Origin: Streptomyces sp. NBC_00459
Lineage (GTDB): Bacteria; Actinomycetota; Actinomycetes; Streptomycetales; Streptomycetaceae
Assembly (NCBI RefSeq): GCF_036013955.1
Contig: NZ_CP107903.1
Coordinates: forward strand, 3,534,001-3,598,000
Direction of reading: 5' to 3'
DNA length: 64,000 nt
Part shown: positions 7,634 to 15,923 of the stretch, in pieces
Layout of the letters: each line of letters starts with the position of its first letter
Numbering within the stretch: position 1 is the stretch's first letter
The notes under the pieces: generated by a model
The model's input: only the letters and a program-made list of their open reading frames with translations
Database searches by the model: none
What the model was told of the DNA's origin: nothing
Position numbers and translations under genes: made by a program

Positions 7634-9604
7634 ATGTTCGACACAGTCCTTGTGGCCAACCGGGGCGAGATCGCCGTACGTGTCATCCGTACGCTGCGCT
7701 CCCTCGGTGTGCGCTCGGTCGCCGTGTACTCCGACGCCGACGCGGACGCCAGGCACGTCCGGGAGGCCGACACGGCGGTACGGATCGGACCGGCGGCAGC
7801 GGCGGAGAGCTATCTGTCCGTCCCCCGCATCCTCGAAGCCGCCGCCCGCACGGGCGCGCAGGCGGTGCACCCCGGGTACGGCTTCCTCGCCGAGAACGCG
7901 TCCTTCGCGCGCGCGTGCACCGAGGCGGGGCTGGCGTTCATCGGCCCCCCGGCGGACGCGATCTCCCTCATGGGCGACAAGATCCGCGCCAAGGAGACGG
8001 TCCGCGCGGCCGGTGTCCCGGTGGTCCCCGGGTCGAGCGGCAGCGGGCTCACCGACGCGGAACTGGCCCACGCGGCACGGGAGATCGGCATGCCGGTGCT
8101 GCTCAAGCCGAGCGCGGGCGGGGGCGGCAAGGGCATGCGGCTGGTGCGGGACGAGGCCGATCTGGCGGAGGAGATCGCCGCCGCGCGGCGCGAGGCCCGC
8201 GCCTCCTTCGGCGACGACACACTCCTCGTCGAACGGTGGGTCGACCGGCCTCGGCACATCGAGATCCAGGTCCTGGCCGACGCCCACGGCAACGTCGTAC
8301 ACCTGGGCGAGCGCGAGTGTTCGCTCCAGCGGCGCCACCAGAAGCTCATCGAGGAGGCGCCCAGCGTGCTCCTCGACGAGCGGACCCGGGCCGCGATGGG
8401 CGAGGCGGCGGTCCAGGCGGCACGCTCCTGCGGCTACGAGGGCGCTGGCACTGTCGAGTTCATCGTCCCGGGCGGCGACCCGTCCTCGTACTACTTCATG
8501 GAGATGAACACCCGCCTCCAGGTGGAGCACCCGGTGACGGAGCTGGTCACCGGCCTCGACCTGGTGGAGTGGCAGCTGCGGGTGGCGGCGGGCGAGCCGC
8601 TCGGCTTCGGCCAGGAGGACGTGCGGCTGACCGGGCACGCGGTCGAGGCCCGTATCTGCGCGGAGACGGTGTCCGTGCGGGCGGGTGCGCGCGGGTTCCT
8701 GCCGTCCGGCGGCACGGTGCTCGCCCTGCGCGAGCCCTCCGGTGACGGCGTACGCACCGACTCGGGGCTGACCGAGGGCACGGAGGTCGGTTCGCTGTAC
8801 GACCCGATGCTGTCCAAGGTGATCGCGTACGGCCCGGACCGCCCGACCGCGCTCAGGAAGCTCCGGGCGGCCCTCGCGGAGACGGTCACGCTGGGCGTGC
8901 CGACCAACGCGGGGTTCCTGCGTCGGCTGCTGGCCCATCCGGCAGTCGTGGCGGGCGAGTTGGACACAGGACTGGTGGAACGCGAGGTCGACTCCCTCGT
9001 ACCCGACGGGGTGCCGGAGGAGGTCTACGAGGCGGCGGCGGCCGTACGGCTGGAGGCGCTGCGGCCGAGGGCCGAGGCGGAGGGCGGCTGGACGGATCCC
9101 TTCTCCGTGCCCAGCGGTTGGCGGCTGGGAGGCACACCGAAGCCACTGCCCTTCGACCTACGGGTGACGGGACTCGACCCCGTCACCCACTTCCTCCAGG
9201 GCACGCACACGGTCACCGACGACCAGGTGTCCGTGGTCGTCGACGGCGTCCGCCACACCTTCCACCGCGCCGACGACTGGCTGGGCCGCGACGGCGACGC
9301 CTGGCAGGTGCGCGACCACGACCCGGTGGCGGCCTCCCTCACCGGCGCCGGCTCGGGGGGCGCCGGTTCCCTCACCGCGCCGATGCCCGGCACGGTGACC
9401 GTGGTGAAGGTGGCCGTCGGCGACGAAGTGGCCGCCGGTCAGAGCCTGTTGGTGGTCGAGGCGATGAAGATGGAGCACGTCATCGCCGCCCCGCACGCGG
9501 GCACGGTCGCCGAGCTGGACGTCACCCCGGGGACGACGGTCGCCATGGACCAGGTGCTCGCCGTGATCGCACCGCTCGAGAAGGACACGGAGGCGACGGG
9601 ATGA
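7634..9604 (+). CDS. Acyl-CoA carboxylase biotin carboxylase / biotin carrier alpha subunit
   Basis: A 656-residue protein starting MFDTVLVANRGEIAVRVIRT. The biotin carboxylase N-domain comes first, then ATP-grasp with the Gly-rich loop KPSAGGGGKGMRLV, then EMNTRLQVEHPVTELVTGLD near residue 290. A linker leads to a biotinyl domain ending in VVEAMKMEHVI, whose Lys at residue 612 is the biotin site. The chain therefore charges and carries CO2 for the upstream beta subunit. Start choice: ATG 7634 gives the conserved MFDTVLVANRG; ATG 7598 has a good GAGGGG site and would add 12 residues. The intervening stretch looks like a small local duplication of GAGGGGCT...ACGATG. It overlaps the HMG-CoA lyase gene by 4 bases (ATGA), indicating translational coupling. 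Confidence 0.92.
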   Translation: MFDTVLVANRGEIAVRVIRTLRSLGVRSVAVYSDADADARHVREADTAVRIGPAAAAESYLSVPRILEAAARTGAQAVHPGYGFLAENASFARACTEAGLAFIGPPADAISLMGDKIRAKETVRAAGVPVVPGSSGSGLTDAELAHAAREIGMPVLLKPSAGGGGKGMRLVRDEADLAEEIAAARREARASFGDDTLLVERWVDRPRHIEIQVLADAHGNVVHLGERECSLQRRHQKLIEEAPSVLLDERTRAAMGEAAVQAARSCGYEGAGTVEFIVPGGDPSSYYFMEMNTRLQVEHPVTELVTGLDLVEWQLRVAAGEPLGFGQEDVRLTGHAVEARICAETVSVRAGARGFLPSGGTVLALREPSGDGVRTDSGLTEGTEVGSLYDPMLSKVIAYGPDRPTALRKLRAALAETVTLGVPTNAGFLRRLLAHPAVVAGELDTGLVEREVDSLVPDGVPEEVYEAAAAVRLEALRPRAEAEGGWTDPFSVPSGWRLGGTPKPLPFDLRVTGLDPVTHFLQGTHTVTDDQVSVVVDGVRHTFHRADDWLGRDGDAWQVRDHDPVAASLTGAGSGGAGSLTAPMPGTVTVVKVAVGDEVAAGQSLLVVEAMKMEHVIAAPHAGTVAELDVTPGTTVAMDQVLAVIAPLEKDTEATG

Positions 9605-10587
9605 CGGTTCAAGGGCTGCCGATGGCCGTACCGGCGGCGAATCTGCCCGCGCGGGTGCGGATCCACGAGGTCGGCGCGCGGGACGGCCTCCAGAACGAGA
9701 AGACGACCGTCCCGACGGCGGTGAAGGCGGAGTTCATCCGCCGACTGGCCGCCGCCGGCCTCACGACGATCGAGGCGACCAGCTTCGTCCACCCCAAGTG
9801 GGTGCCCCAACTCGCGGACGCCGAGGCCCTGTTCCCCCAGGTCAGCGATCTTCCCGTACGACTGCCGGTGCTGGTGCCGAACGAGCGCGGCCTGGACCGC
9901 GCCCTGGCGCTCGGCGCACGGCAGGTCGCCGTCTTCGCCAGCGCGACCGAGTCGTTCGCCAAGGCCAACCTCAACCGGACGGTCGACGAGGCCCTGGCGA
10001 TGTTCGAGCCGGTGGTGTCCCGGGCGAAGGCGGCAGACGCTTCGGTCCGCGGGTATCTCTCCATGTGCTTCGGCGACCCGTGGGAGGGCCCGGTCCCGGT
10101 CGGGCAGGTCGTCCGGGTGTGCAGGGCGCTACTGGACATGGGCTGCGACGAGTTGAGCCTGGGCGACACGATCGGCGTCGCGACACCGGGTCATGTGCGG
10201 CGCCTGCTCACGGAGTTGAACGAGACGGACGTACCGACGTCGACGCTCGCCGTGCACTTCCACGACACCTACGGCCAGGCACTGGCCAACACGTACGCGG
10301 CGCTGGAGCACGGCGTCACGACGGTCGACGCGTCGGCGGGCGGCCTCGGCGGCTGCCCGTTCGCCAAGTCCGCGACCGGCAACCTGGCCACCGAGGATCT
10401 GGTGTGGATGCTCCAGGGCCTCGGCATCGAGACCGGGGTCGACCTCGGCAGCCTCGTCGCCACCAGCACGTGGATGGCCGACCAGTTGGGCCGGCCGAGC
10501 CCGTCCCGCACCGTACGAGCCCTGTCCCACAAGGATTCCGCGGAATCCACGGAACCTACGGAACCCACGGAATCCCAGGAGCAGTGA
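9601..10587 (+). CDS. Hydroxymethylglutaryl-CoA lyase
   Basis: A 328-residue TIM-barrel lyase. EVGARDGLQNEKTTVP near residue 20 carries the catalytic Arg-Asp and the metal-site Asp. VHFHDTYGQALANTYAALEHG holds the two metal His residues, and ASAGGLGGCPFAKSATGNLA contains the signature Cys in the flexible loop. It splits HMG-CoA to acetoacetate and acetyl-CoA, the last step of leucine degradation after the carboxylase encoded just upstream. It overlaps the alpha-subunit stop by 4 bases. The last 20 residues are a hydrophilic Glu/Ser/Thr/Pro tail (ESTEPTEPTESQEQ) encoded by 9-bp repeats and absent from the conserved fold. The acyl-CoA dehydrogenase gene follows after 6 bases. Confidence 0.93.
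   Translation: MTVQGLPMAVPAANLPARVRIHEVGARDGLQNEKTTVPTAVKAEFIRRLAAAGLTTIEATSFVHPKWVPQLADAEALFPQVSDLPVRLPVLVPNERGLDRALALGARQVAVFASATESFAKANLNRTVDEALAMFEPVVSRAKAADASVRGYLSMCFGDPWEGPVPVGQVVRVCRALLDMGCDELSLGDTIGVATPGHVRRLLTELNETDVPTSTLAVHFHDTYGQALANTYAALEHGVTTVDASAGGLGGCPFAKSATGNLATEDLVWMLQGLGIETGVDLGSLVATSTWMADQLGRPSPSRTVRALSHKDSAESTEPTEPTESQEQ
10542..10577 (+). repeat. Four 9-bp tandem units at the end of the HMG-CoA lyase gene
   Basis: Units GGAATCCAC, GGAACCTAC, GGAACCCAC and GGAATCCCA follow in frame and encode an Ser/Pro-Thr-Glu repeat in the dispensable C-terminal tail. Confidence 0.75.
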
Positions 10588-10593
10588 AGGACC

Positions 10594-11772
10594 ATGGACC
10601 ACAAGCTCTCCCCCGAACTGGAAGAACTCCGCCGTACGGTCGAGCAGTTCGCGCACGACGTCGTGGCCCCGAAGATCGGCGACTTCTACGAGCGGCACGA
10701 GTTCCCGTACGAGATCGTCCGCGAGATGGGCAGGATGGGCCTGTTCGGACTGCCGTTCTCCGAGGAGTACGGCGGTATGGGCGGCGACTATCTGGCGCTG
10801 GGCATCGCACTTGAGGAGTTGGCGCGGGTCGACTCGTCGGTGGCGATCACGCTGGAGGCGGGTGTCTCACTGGGCGCGATGCCCATCCATCTCTTCGGCA
10901 CGGAGGAGCAGAAGCGGGAGTGGCTTCCGCGGCTGTGCGCCGGCGAGATCCTGGGCGCGTTCGGCCTGACGGAACCGGACGGCGGCTCGGACGCGGGCGC
11001 GACGCGAACGACGGCCCGGCTGGACCCCGCCACCGATGAATGGGTGATCAACGGGACGAAGTGCTTCATCACCAACTCGGGTACGGACATCACGGGCTTC
11101 GTGACGGTGACGGCCGTGACGGGCCGCAAGGCGGACGGCAGGCCGCTCATCTCCGCGATCCTCGTCCCGTCCGGGACGCCGGGCTTCACGGTCGCGGCAC
11201 CGTACTCGAAGGTCGGCTGGAACGCCTCGGACACCCGGGAGTTGTCCTTCGCGGACGTACGGGTCCCGGCCGCGAACCTGGTCGGCGAGGAGGGGCGCGG
11301 CTACGCCCAGTTCCTCCGCATCCTCGACGAGGGGCGCATCGCGATCGCCGCGCTGGCGACCGGACTTGCCCAGGGCTGCGTGGACGAGTCGGTGAAGTAC
11401 GCGAAGGAACGGCACGCGTTCGGGCGTCCGATCGGATCGAACCAGGCGATCCAGTTCAAGATCGCGGACATGGAGATGAAGGCCCACACGTCCCGCCTGT
11501 CCTGGCGGGACGCGGCCTCCCGCCTCGTGTCGGGCGAGCCCTTCAAGAAGGAAGCTGCCCTGGCCAAGCTGTACTCCTCCACGATCGCGGTGGACAACGC
11601 CCGCGACGCGACCCAGATCCACGGCGGCTACGGCTTCATGAACGAGTACCCGGTGGCCCGGATGTGGCGCGACTCGAAGATCCTGGAGATCGGGGAGGGC
11701 ACGAGCGAGGTGCAACGGATGCTCATCGCGAGGGAGTTGGGGCTGGGGATGGAGATGGGGATGGCGGGCTGA
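10594..11772 (+). CDS. acdH: Branched/short-chain acyl-CoA dehydrogenase (AcdH-like)
   Basis: A 392-residue acyl-CoA dehydrogenase with FGLTEPDGGSDAGATRTTA at about 128-146, TKCFITNSGTDITGF, IHGGYGFMNEYPVARMWRDSK and EIGEGTSEVQRMLIARELGL near the end. Unlike the dehydrogenase at 3986, it keeps the catalytic Glu of the GEGTSE loop, as in short- and branched-short-chain enzymes; true isovaleryl-CoA dehydrogenases lack it there. I recall AcdH of S. coelicolor and S. avermitilis at the equivalent place, acting on isobutyryl-, butyryl- and isovaleryl-CoA. It starts at ATG 10594 behind GAAGGACC and is the last gene of the leucine operon. Its 3' end overlaps the convergent heme oxygenase gene by 50 bases, suggesting a recent join at that point. 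Confidence 0.88.
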   Translation: MDHKLSPELEELRRTVEQFAHDVVAPKIGDFYERHEFPYEIVREMGRMGLFGLPFSEEYGGMGGDYLALGIALEELARVDSSVAITLEAGVSLGAMPIHLFGTEEQKREWLPRLCAGEILGAFGLTEPDGGSDAGATRTTARLDPATDEWVINGTKCFITNSGTDITGFVTVTAVTGRKADGRPLISAILVPSGTPGFTVAAPYSKVGWNASDTRELSFADVRVPAANLVGEEGRGYAQFLRILDEGRIAIAALATGLAQGCVDESVKYAKERHAFGRPIGSNQAIQFKIADMEMKAHTSRLSWRDAASRLVSGEPFKKEAALAKLYSSTIAVDNARDATQIHGGYGFMNEYPVARMWRDSKILEIGEGTSEVQRMLIARELGLGMEMGMAG

Positions 11773-12418
11773 GGAGGCCCACGGACAGGGCTCCCGTGAT
11801 CGCGGCGGTGTGCCGGTAGGCGACGCGGGCCGCCTCGACGACCTGTTCCTGTACTTCGGGGTCGGGGAGGGCCTTGTCCATCCGGGCGGTGAGGCGGGCC
11901 CAGCGGTCGCGGTCGCCGCTGGTGTAGTAGGCGACCCCGTCCGTGCCGGGCAGCCGGTAGGCGGCGGTGACGTACGGGTGCAGGAAGAGGGCGCCGAGCG
12001 TCGAGCCCTCCATGACGTAGAGGAACCCGAGGAGGGCCGGAAGGTCGGACTCCTCGGCCCGCTGCCGTATCTCCGCGGCGAACGCTTCCCCTTCCTCGAC
12101 CGCCCACGGGCCGGGCACGGTGCCGAGGCTCGCGAAGTAGGCCAAGTCGCGCTCGATGAAGGGGAGTTTGCCGAGGTCCGCAGACCACACCGGGTCGGTG
12201 GAGGAGTCCCTTACGCGCGAGAGTTCATCTTCGAGTGCCGCCAACACCACCCGATAGGCGGCGAGTTGGCCGACAAACCGCTCTACGGGAAGCGTCCCGG
12301 CGATCATCGCGCTCGCGAAGGGGGTCGCCTCCAGGGCGTCGTGCCAGTCACGGGTGCCCGTACGCAACCGCTCAACCACCGTGGCCGGGACCGATGCCGG
12401 GATCGGGGCGGCCGTCAC
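11723..12418 (-). CDS. Heme oxygenase family protein
   Basis: A 231-residue helical protein starting at GTG 12418. TGTRDWHDALEATPFASAMI at about 21-40 carries the expected proximal heme His (in WHDALE). LLGFLYVMEGSTLGALFLHP near 145-165 matches the Gly-rich distal helix of bacterial heme oxygenases (YVLEGSTLGG-type). Family knowledge: these enzymes open heme to biliverdin, CO and iron. The C-terminus is a low-complexity Ser-Pro tail overlapping the acdH 3' end. It overlaps the upstream polyprenyl synthetase stop by 4 bases (GTGA), so the two are co-translated. Iron recycling or bilin synthesis is possible; no phytochrome gene is in view. A divergent non-heme-degrading relative cannot be excluded. 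Confidence 0.75.
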   Translation of the reverse strand: MTAAPIPASVPATVVERLRTGTRDWHDALEATPFASAMIAGTLPVERFVGQLAAYRVVLAALEDELSRVRDSSTDPVWSADLGKLPFIERDLAYFASLGTVPGPWAVEEGEAFAAEIRQRAEESDLPALLGFLYVMEGSTLGALFLHPYVTAAYRLPGTDGVAYYTSGDRDRWARLTARMDKALPDPEVQEQVVEAARVAYRHTAAITGALSVGLLSPPSPSPSPAPTPSR

Positions 12419-13578
12419 GCGCCGCTCCGCTGCTGGAGCGTCTCAAGGAGACGGTCGATGAGGTGACCCTTGCGTTCGATGGTGAGGTCGAAGTAGGCGG
12501 CGCTGCGGTCGGACCGGCACACCCGGTACACGCTCTCCTTGGCATCGCGCTTCAGCCGGACGGCTTCGGCGGCGAGCGCGAGGAGGGTGGGCTCAAGTTT
12601 CGGATGCCCGAGGACGTACGACTTGAGCGCCTCCCCGGAGAGTGACAGCTGGGACGACTCCGGGTCGAGCAGTTCGAGGAAGACACGGTTGCTGAGCCCG
12701 TCGTAGTCCTCGTGGATCCTGCCGCCGCCGAACTCGGGGACGAAGTCGGTGAGGTCGTTGAACAGCTGGCTGGCCAGGCCGAGTTGGCGCATGGCGGCGT
12801 CCAGGACGTACTGCTCGTCGTCGACGACACGCAGTCCTGCGAGCGCCGAGTCGAGCGGCATCCGGAAGAGTGTGCCGGTCTTGAGGGCGGCCAGCGACTC
12901 CCAGTAGGCCACGCGCTCTTCGAGGGGCGCGGCCAGCAACTCGGCGCGGGTCTCGGCCGTACGCGTGGACAGGTCGACGGCCTGCCCGGTGAAGCCGCTC
13001 TCGACGGCTCGCGCGAGGCTTTCCACGACAGCGGGGTCGGCCGCGTGGCGCAGGACGGCCGCGATCAGCCAGGAACCGGTGTTGAGCGCGAGGGGCACGC
13101 CGTGGGTGACGTGGAGCGCGGGTTCGCCGTAGCGGACGTCGCTGCCGTCCTGGATGTCGTCGATCGCGACGAAAGCTTTCAGCATGACCCGTACGGCCAC
13201 TGCGGCCCGCCGGATCACGGCCATGTCCGCCGAGAGCGCCTCGCTCCCGGTCTCGTGGGGGAACCCCCGGTAGTTGCGGTAGGCCCAGTACACCATCGAC
13301 GGCCGCAGCGGGGCCCGGTCGCCACCGGGCGCCCCGGCGGTCGGGGGCAGCGCTTCCTGACCCACCTTCGACCCGACGGCGTCGGCGACGGGCTCGTAGA
13401 GGGAGCGCCTCAGCGCGGACTCGTACACGGACTGCGGGGCAACCGCACCAGGAGCGGTCAACGAGCCGAGAAACTCGGCCAGGTCGTCCTCCAGCAGAGC
13501 CGCATCGCCCCGCACCACCGCCGCAACCCCGTCCAACGCTTCCCCAGCCGCGTCAACGACCCTCTCCGTGGCACCCAT
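12415..13578 (-). CDS. Polyprenyl synthetase (trans-isoprenyl diphosphate synthase family)
   Basis: A 387-residue protein of the all-alpha isoprenyl diphosphate synthase fold. The first Asp-rich motif is DDIQD at 140-144 within VMLKAFVAIDDIQDGSD. The GQxxDL helix is at 198-203 (TGQAVDLST). A Lys-Thr-Gly-Thr segment (ALKTGTLFRM) follows at 231-240, and the second motif is degenerate, NDLTD at 274-278 in place of DDxxD. Family knowledge: such enzymes join isopentenyl diphosphate units or, when the second motif is altered, act in atypical ways. The start at ATG 13578 follows GGAGG; an upstream ATG at 13653 is in a stretch of poor codon use. It is translationally coupled to a heme oxygenase. Product and chain length unknown. 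Confidence 0.75.
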   Translation of the reverse strand: MGATERVVDAAGEALDGVAAVVRGDAALLEDDLAEFLGSLTAPGAVAPQSVYESALRRSLYEPVADAVGSKVGQEALPPTAGAPGGDRAPLRPSMVYWAYRNYRGFPHETGSEALSADMAVIRRAAVAVRVMLKAFVAIDDIQDGSDVRYGEPALHVTHGVPLALNTGSWLIAAVLRHAADPAVVESLARAVESGFTGQAVDLSTRTAETRAELLAAPLEERVAYWESLAALKTGTLFRMPLDSALAGLRVVDDEQYVLDAAMRQLGLASQLFNDLTDFVPEFGGGRIHEDYDGLSNRVFLELLDPESSQLSLSGEALKSYVLGHPKLEPTLLALAAEAVRLKRDAKESVYRVCRSDRSAAYFDLTIERKGHLIDRLLETLQQRSGA

Positions 13579-13778
13579 ACCCGCCCCAGCCTCCGCTTCC
13601 GACTCCCGCCCCCGACCCCCGTCGACACGCAGAAGCGTGATCGCAACTGGCATATTTCGCAAGGGAGTTCGAGGAAAGCGTGGGAGTGGACGGGGCGGAA
13701 TCCAGCCCTACGACATCGTTTGTGATGGTGGTCAACCCACCCGCAGACGCACCCCGGTGTCCTGCTAAAACAGCAATC

Positions 13779-14189
13779 ATGACGCTCAGATTCACTGCTC
13801 GCGCAGTAGTGGCAGAGATCGACCCCGAAAATGACGTGATGCGGGCGGGCATTGCCGAGGACGAGGCCGGTGAGGGGTTCTTTCTCCTGTTCACGAGCAA
13901 CATCGGCGAGCCGTCCCGTCAGAACAAGTCGCTCGGGCTCGACAGCCACTGCATCGTGACGCAAGCCCAGGGAACGGCCTATGGCTGCGTCCGGGCGATC
14001 GCGTTGTCGGGCAGACGGCTCACGATGTCACTGGATCCCGCCTCGCTGGACGATCTGGGGCTGGAAGACCCCGAGATCGAGGCAGAACTCGACGTGCCGG
14101 ACGAGGACATCGAGCGGATGCGGGAGGTACTCGCGCAAGTGCTGGCGTTCGGACGGGCAGACGCCCACCCTCGGCGCGTCGACCTGTAG
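13779..14189 (+). CDS. Imm10-like immunity protein
   Basis: A 136-residue acidic protein: MTLRFTARAVVAEIDPENDV, then MRAGIAEDEAGEGFFLLFTS, TAYGCVRAIALSGRRLTMSL and DLGLEDPEIEAELDVPDEDI. The FTARAV-E-ENDVM-AGIAE opening, the TAYGCVR segment and the acidic DDLGLDDPEIEA tail match my memory of the Imm10 family, which neutralises polymorphic toxins. No toxin gene is recognisable beside it, so it would be an orphan immunity gene or have another role. The start at ATG 13779 lacks a clear ribosome site. Codon third positions are less GC-rich than in neighbouring core genes, fitting the view that 11.8-16.3 kb is accessory DNA. The family call is from pattern memory only. Confidence 0.55.
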   Translation: MTLRFTARAVVAEIDPENDVMRAGIAEDEAGEGFFLLFTSNIGEPSRQNKSLGLDSHCIVTQAQGTAYGCVRAIALSGRRLTMSLDPASLDDLGLEDPEIEAELDVPDEDIERMREVLAQVLAFGRADAHPRRVDL

Positions 14190-14371
14190 TTGCGCGTGCC
14201 CGGCTGCATCCGCCGGTGGCCGATGAGGATGACAGGGACGCCCACGAGGGCAAGGAATTGCTCGGTTTTTCGCTCGCCGCGGTGGTGCAGGCGTCCCCGC
14301 GCCGCCGGAACGCGGGGCGCCGAACGGTGCCTTGTAGCGTGGTTGGACCGCCCGAGATGTTGCCGGGGGGG

Positions 14372-15325
14372 TCATGCCTCTATGCGCAGCCATGTGTTGC
14401 CTGCGCGGAGCCAGAGGAAGCCGTCACGGCCTTGGCCACAGTGCATGACGACTCGACCAGGCAGCCACAGTCGACGGCGGCTGGTCACTGCCCAGGTGGT
14501 GCCGTCGAGTTCGGCACGTATGAGTTCAACGGACCGCTTGTTGTGGTCGCGGCGGGTGAGTACTGCCCTGTTGTCGTAGACCGCGAATCCGTCCGGGGCG
14601 GGGACGGGGCTGAGGTAGCTGGCAACGTCGCCGGTGGAAGGAGTGATCCGTGTCAGGAAGGTACCGCCTCTGCCACTGCCGGAGTACCAGACGAGCCATA
14701 CCTGTTCGTTCTCGGTCGCGGCGGTGCAGCCTTCCAGCGGGTGATCGGGCAGCCGCCCCTTGGGAGCCCACGAGGTCCGGCCTTGTGTGTCCCAGCCCGC
14801 GAGACCCGCTCCCGACTCGGGGTGGCCACCGTAGATGCCCTCATCGCCGTAAGCCGTCCAGATGCCTCCGTGGACATCGGTGACCAAGGCAGGAATGTCA
14901 TCACCGACGCAGAACTCGGACTCAGGTATCCCAGACGGGGAGAACACCACAGCGTTGGACACCCAAGACCCCTCGTTCGAGTTGCGGAACGTGCGCCCGC
15001 TCACCAGCAGGAATCGAGAATCCGGAAGCAGGGCCAAATGACTGGGCCGAATCCGGATGTCTTCCACCAGGATGCGCCGCTCCTCCTGTCCCGTAACAAT
15101 GACCAGCTCACCCGTGAACGGAAGTTCCGGGCCCCACCCGATCCACCCCTTGATGTAGCGGGTGTGATTCAGATATCGCCGGTGGACCAACAGGACCGCA
15201 AGCTCCCCAGCAGGCCCGACGCTCCACCAAAGGGCTCGGCGCCCCCGTATCGCATCAGCAGCAGGAAGCCGCCACACGTTGTGTAGCGCGGCATCGGAAC
15301 TAGCAGCCAGAGTACGGAGATTCAT
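14372..15325 (-). CDS. Unrecognised 317-residue protein, possibly beta-propeller
   Basis: The sequence begins MNLRTLAASSDAALHNVWRL and ends LRAGNTWLRIEA. No catalytic motif, signal peptide or membrane helix is visible. Short Trp/Gly-rich strands recur at roughly even spacing: ALWWSVGPAGELAVLLVH, GGIWTAYGDEGIYGG, AGWDTQGRTSWAPKG, NEQVWLVWYSGSG and DGFLWLRAGNTW. This resembles blades of a beta-propeller and would suit protein-protein or toxin/effector binding; that is inference. It is convergent with the Imm10-like gene, 183 bases apart. Codon bias is weaker than in core genes, as expected for acquired DNA. It is a real gene by length and codon use, but the function is unknown. Confidence 0.6.
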   Translation of the reverse strand: MNLRTLAASSDAALHNVWRLPAADAIRGRRALWWSVGPAGELAVLLVHRRYLNHTRYIKGWIGWGPELPFTGELVIVTGQEERRILVEDIRIRPSHLALLPDSRFLLVSGRTFRNSNEGSWVSNAVVFSPSGIPESEFCVGDDIPALVTDVHGGIWTAYGDEGIYGGHPESGAGLAGWDTQGRTSWAPKGRLPDHPLEGCTAATENEQVWLVWYSGSGRGGTFLTRITPSTGDVASYLSPVPAPDGFAVYDNRAVLTRRDHNKRSVELIRAELDGTTWAVTSRRRLWLPGRVVMHCGQGRDGFLWLRAGNTWLRIEA

Positions 15326-15923
15326 TGGCAGTCACTTCCCGGCGTCGCGTGAATGAGAGATGATATCCCGCCGAGTGGTGTAACAGCGATCATCTCTGCT
15401 ACCCCGTCTGCACCACGATGTTGGTCGGCGACCTGCCCGTGAGCGCCAAGATCGGCCCGTTATGCCAATGCGGGGGGCGCAACCTGAATAAAGCCCTGGG
15501 ACAGTGGATTGGGGTGCGGTTGAATGGCGCATGCCTGCCGTTGGCAACGCTTCCACGCTGCGGGCAGCGCAAAGAGTCCCCACCCATTCCCCACCCCTGA
15601 TTTATGTGATCTTTACGAGCCCCCATATCCAACACAGTTGATCGAGAACGGTCAAGCAATTTCAAAGTGAACACATCGACGCCGCAGATGCGCGAGCCGA
15701 GCGCCAACTCACCTTCCATGGCCGCACATAGAGGCTCGAAATCGACGTTTCCCCGGGCGCACCATCCGCCAAAATAGCGTTCACCACGCCACGCTCACGC
15801 ACAAGGGCGAGCGCAGATGGCTTAAACCCGACTATTAACTCAGCGCACAGCAAAGCAATCTCGACCAAGCAAAGAAAGGGCCCCGCAAGGCCCTTTCCAC
15901 ACCACCGCGCCCCGTTTCCGAGT
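15326..15923. other. 598-base stretch with no convincing gene
   Basis: Base composition is visibly less GC-rich than the surroundings, and short open frames on both strands lack codon bias, ribosome sites and recognisable motifs. The only clear element is the terminator hairpin at 15874-15897. It may be decayed accessory DNA between the 317-aa gene and the small membrane protein. Confidence 0.6.
15874..15897 (-). terminator. Rho-independent-like hairpin after the small membrane protein gene
   Basis: Perfect 9-bp stem GAAAGGGCC / GGCCCTTTC with a 6-base loop, 26 bases beyond the stop of the leftward gene at 15924. On the minus strand it is followed by a T-rich run (CTTTGCTTGG). Confidence 0.7.

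Noticed and set aside
15399..15719. Small open frame on the minus strand in the gene-poor stretch
   Set aside because: No codon bias, ribosome site or recognisable sequence; the composition looks non-coding.
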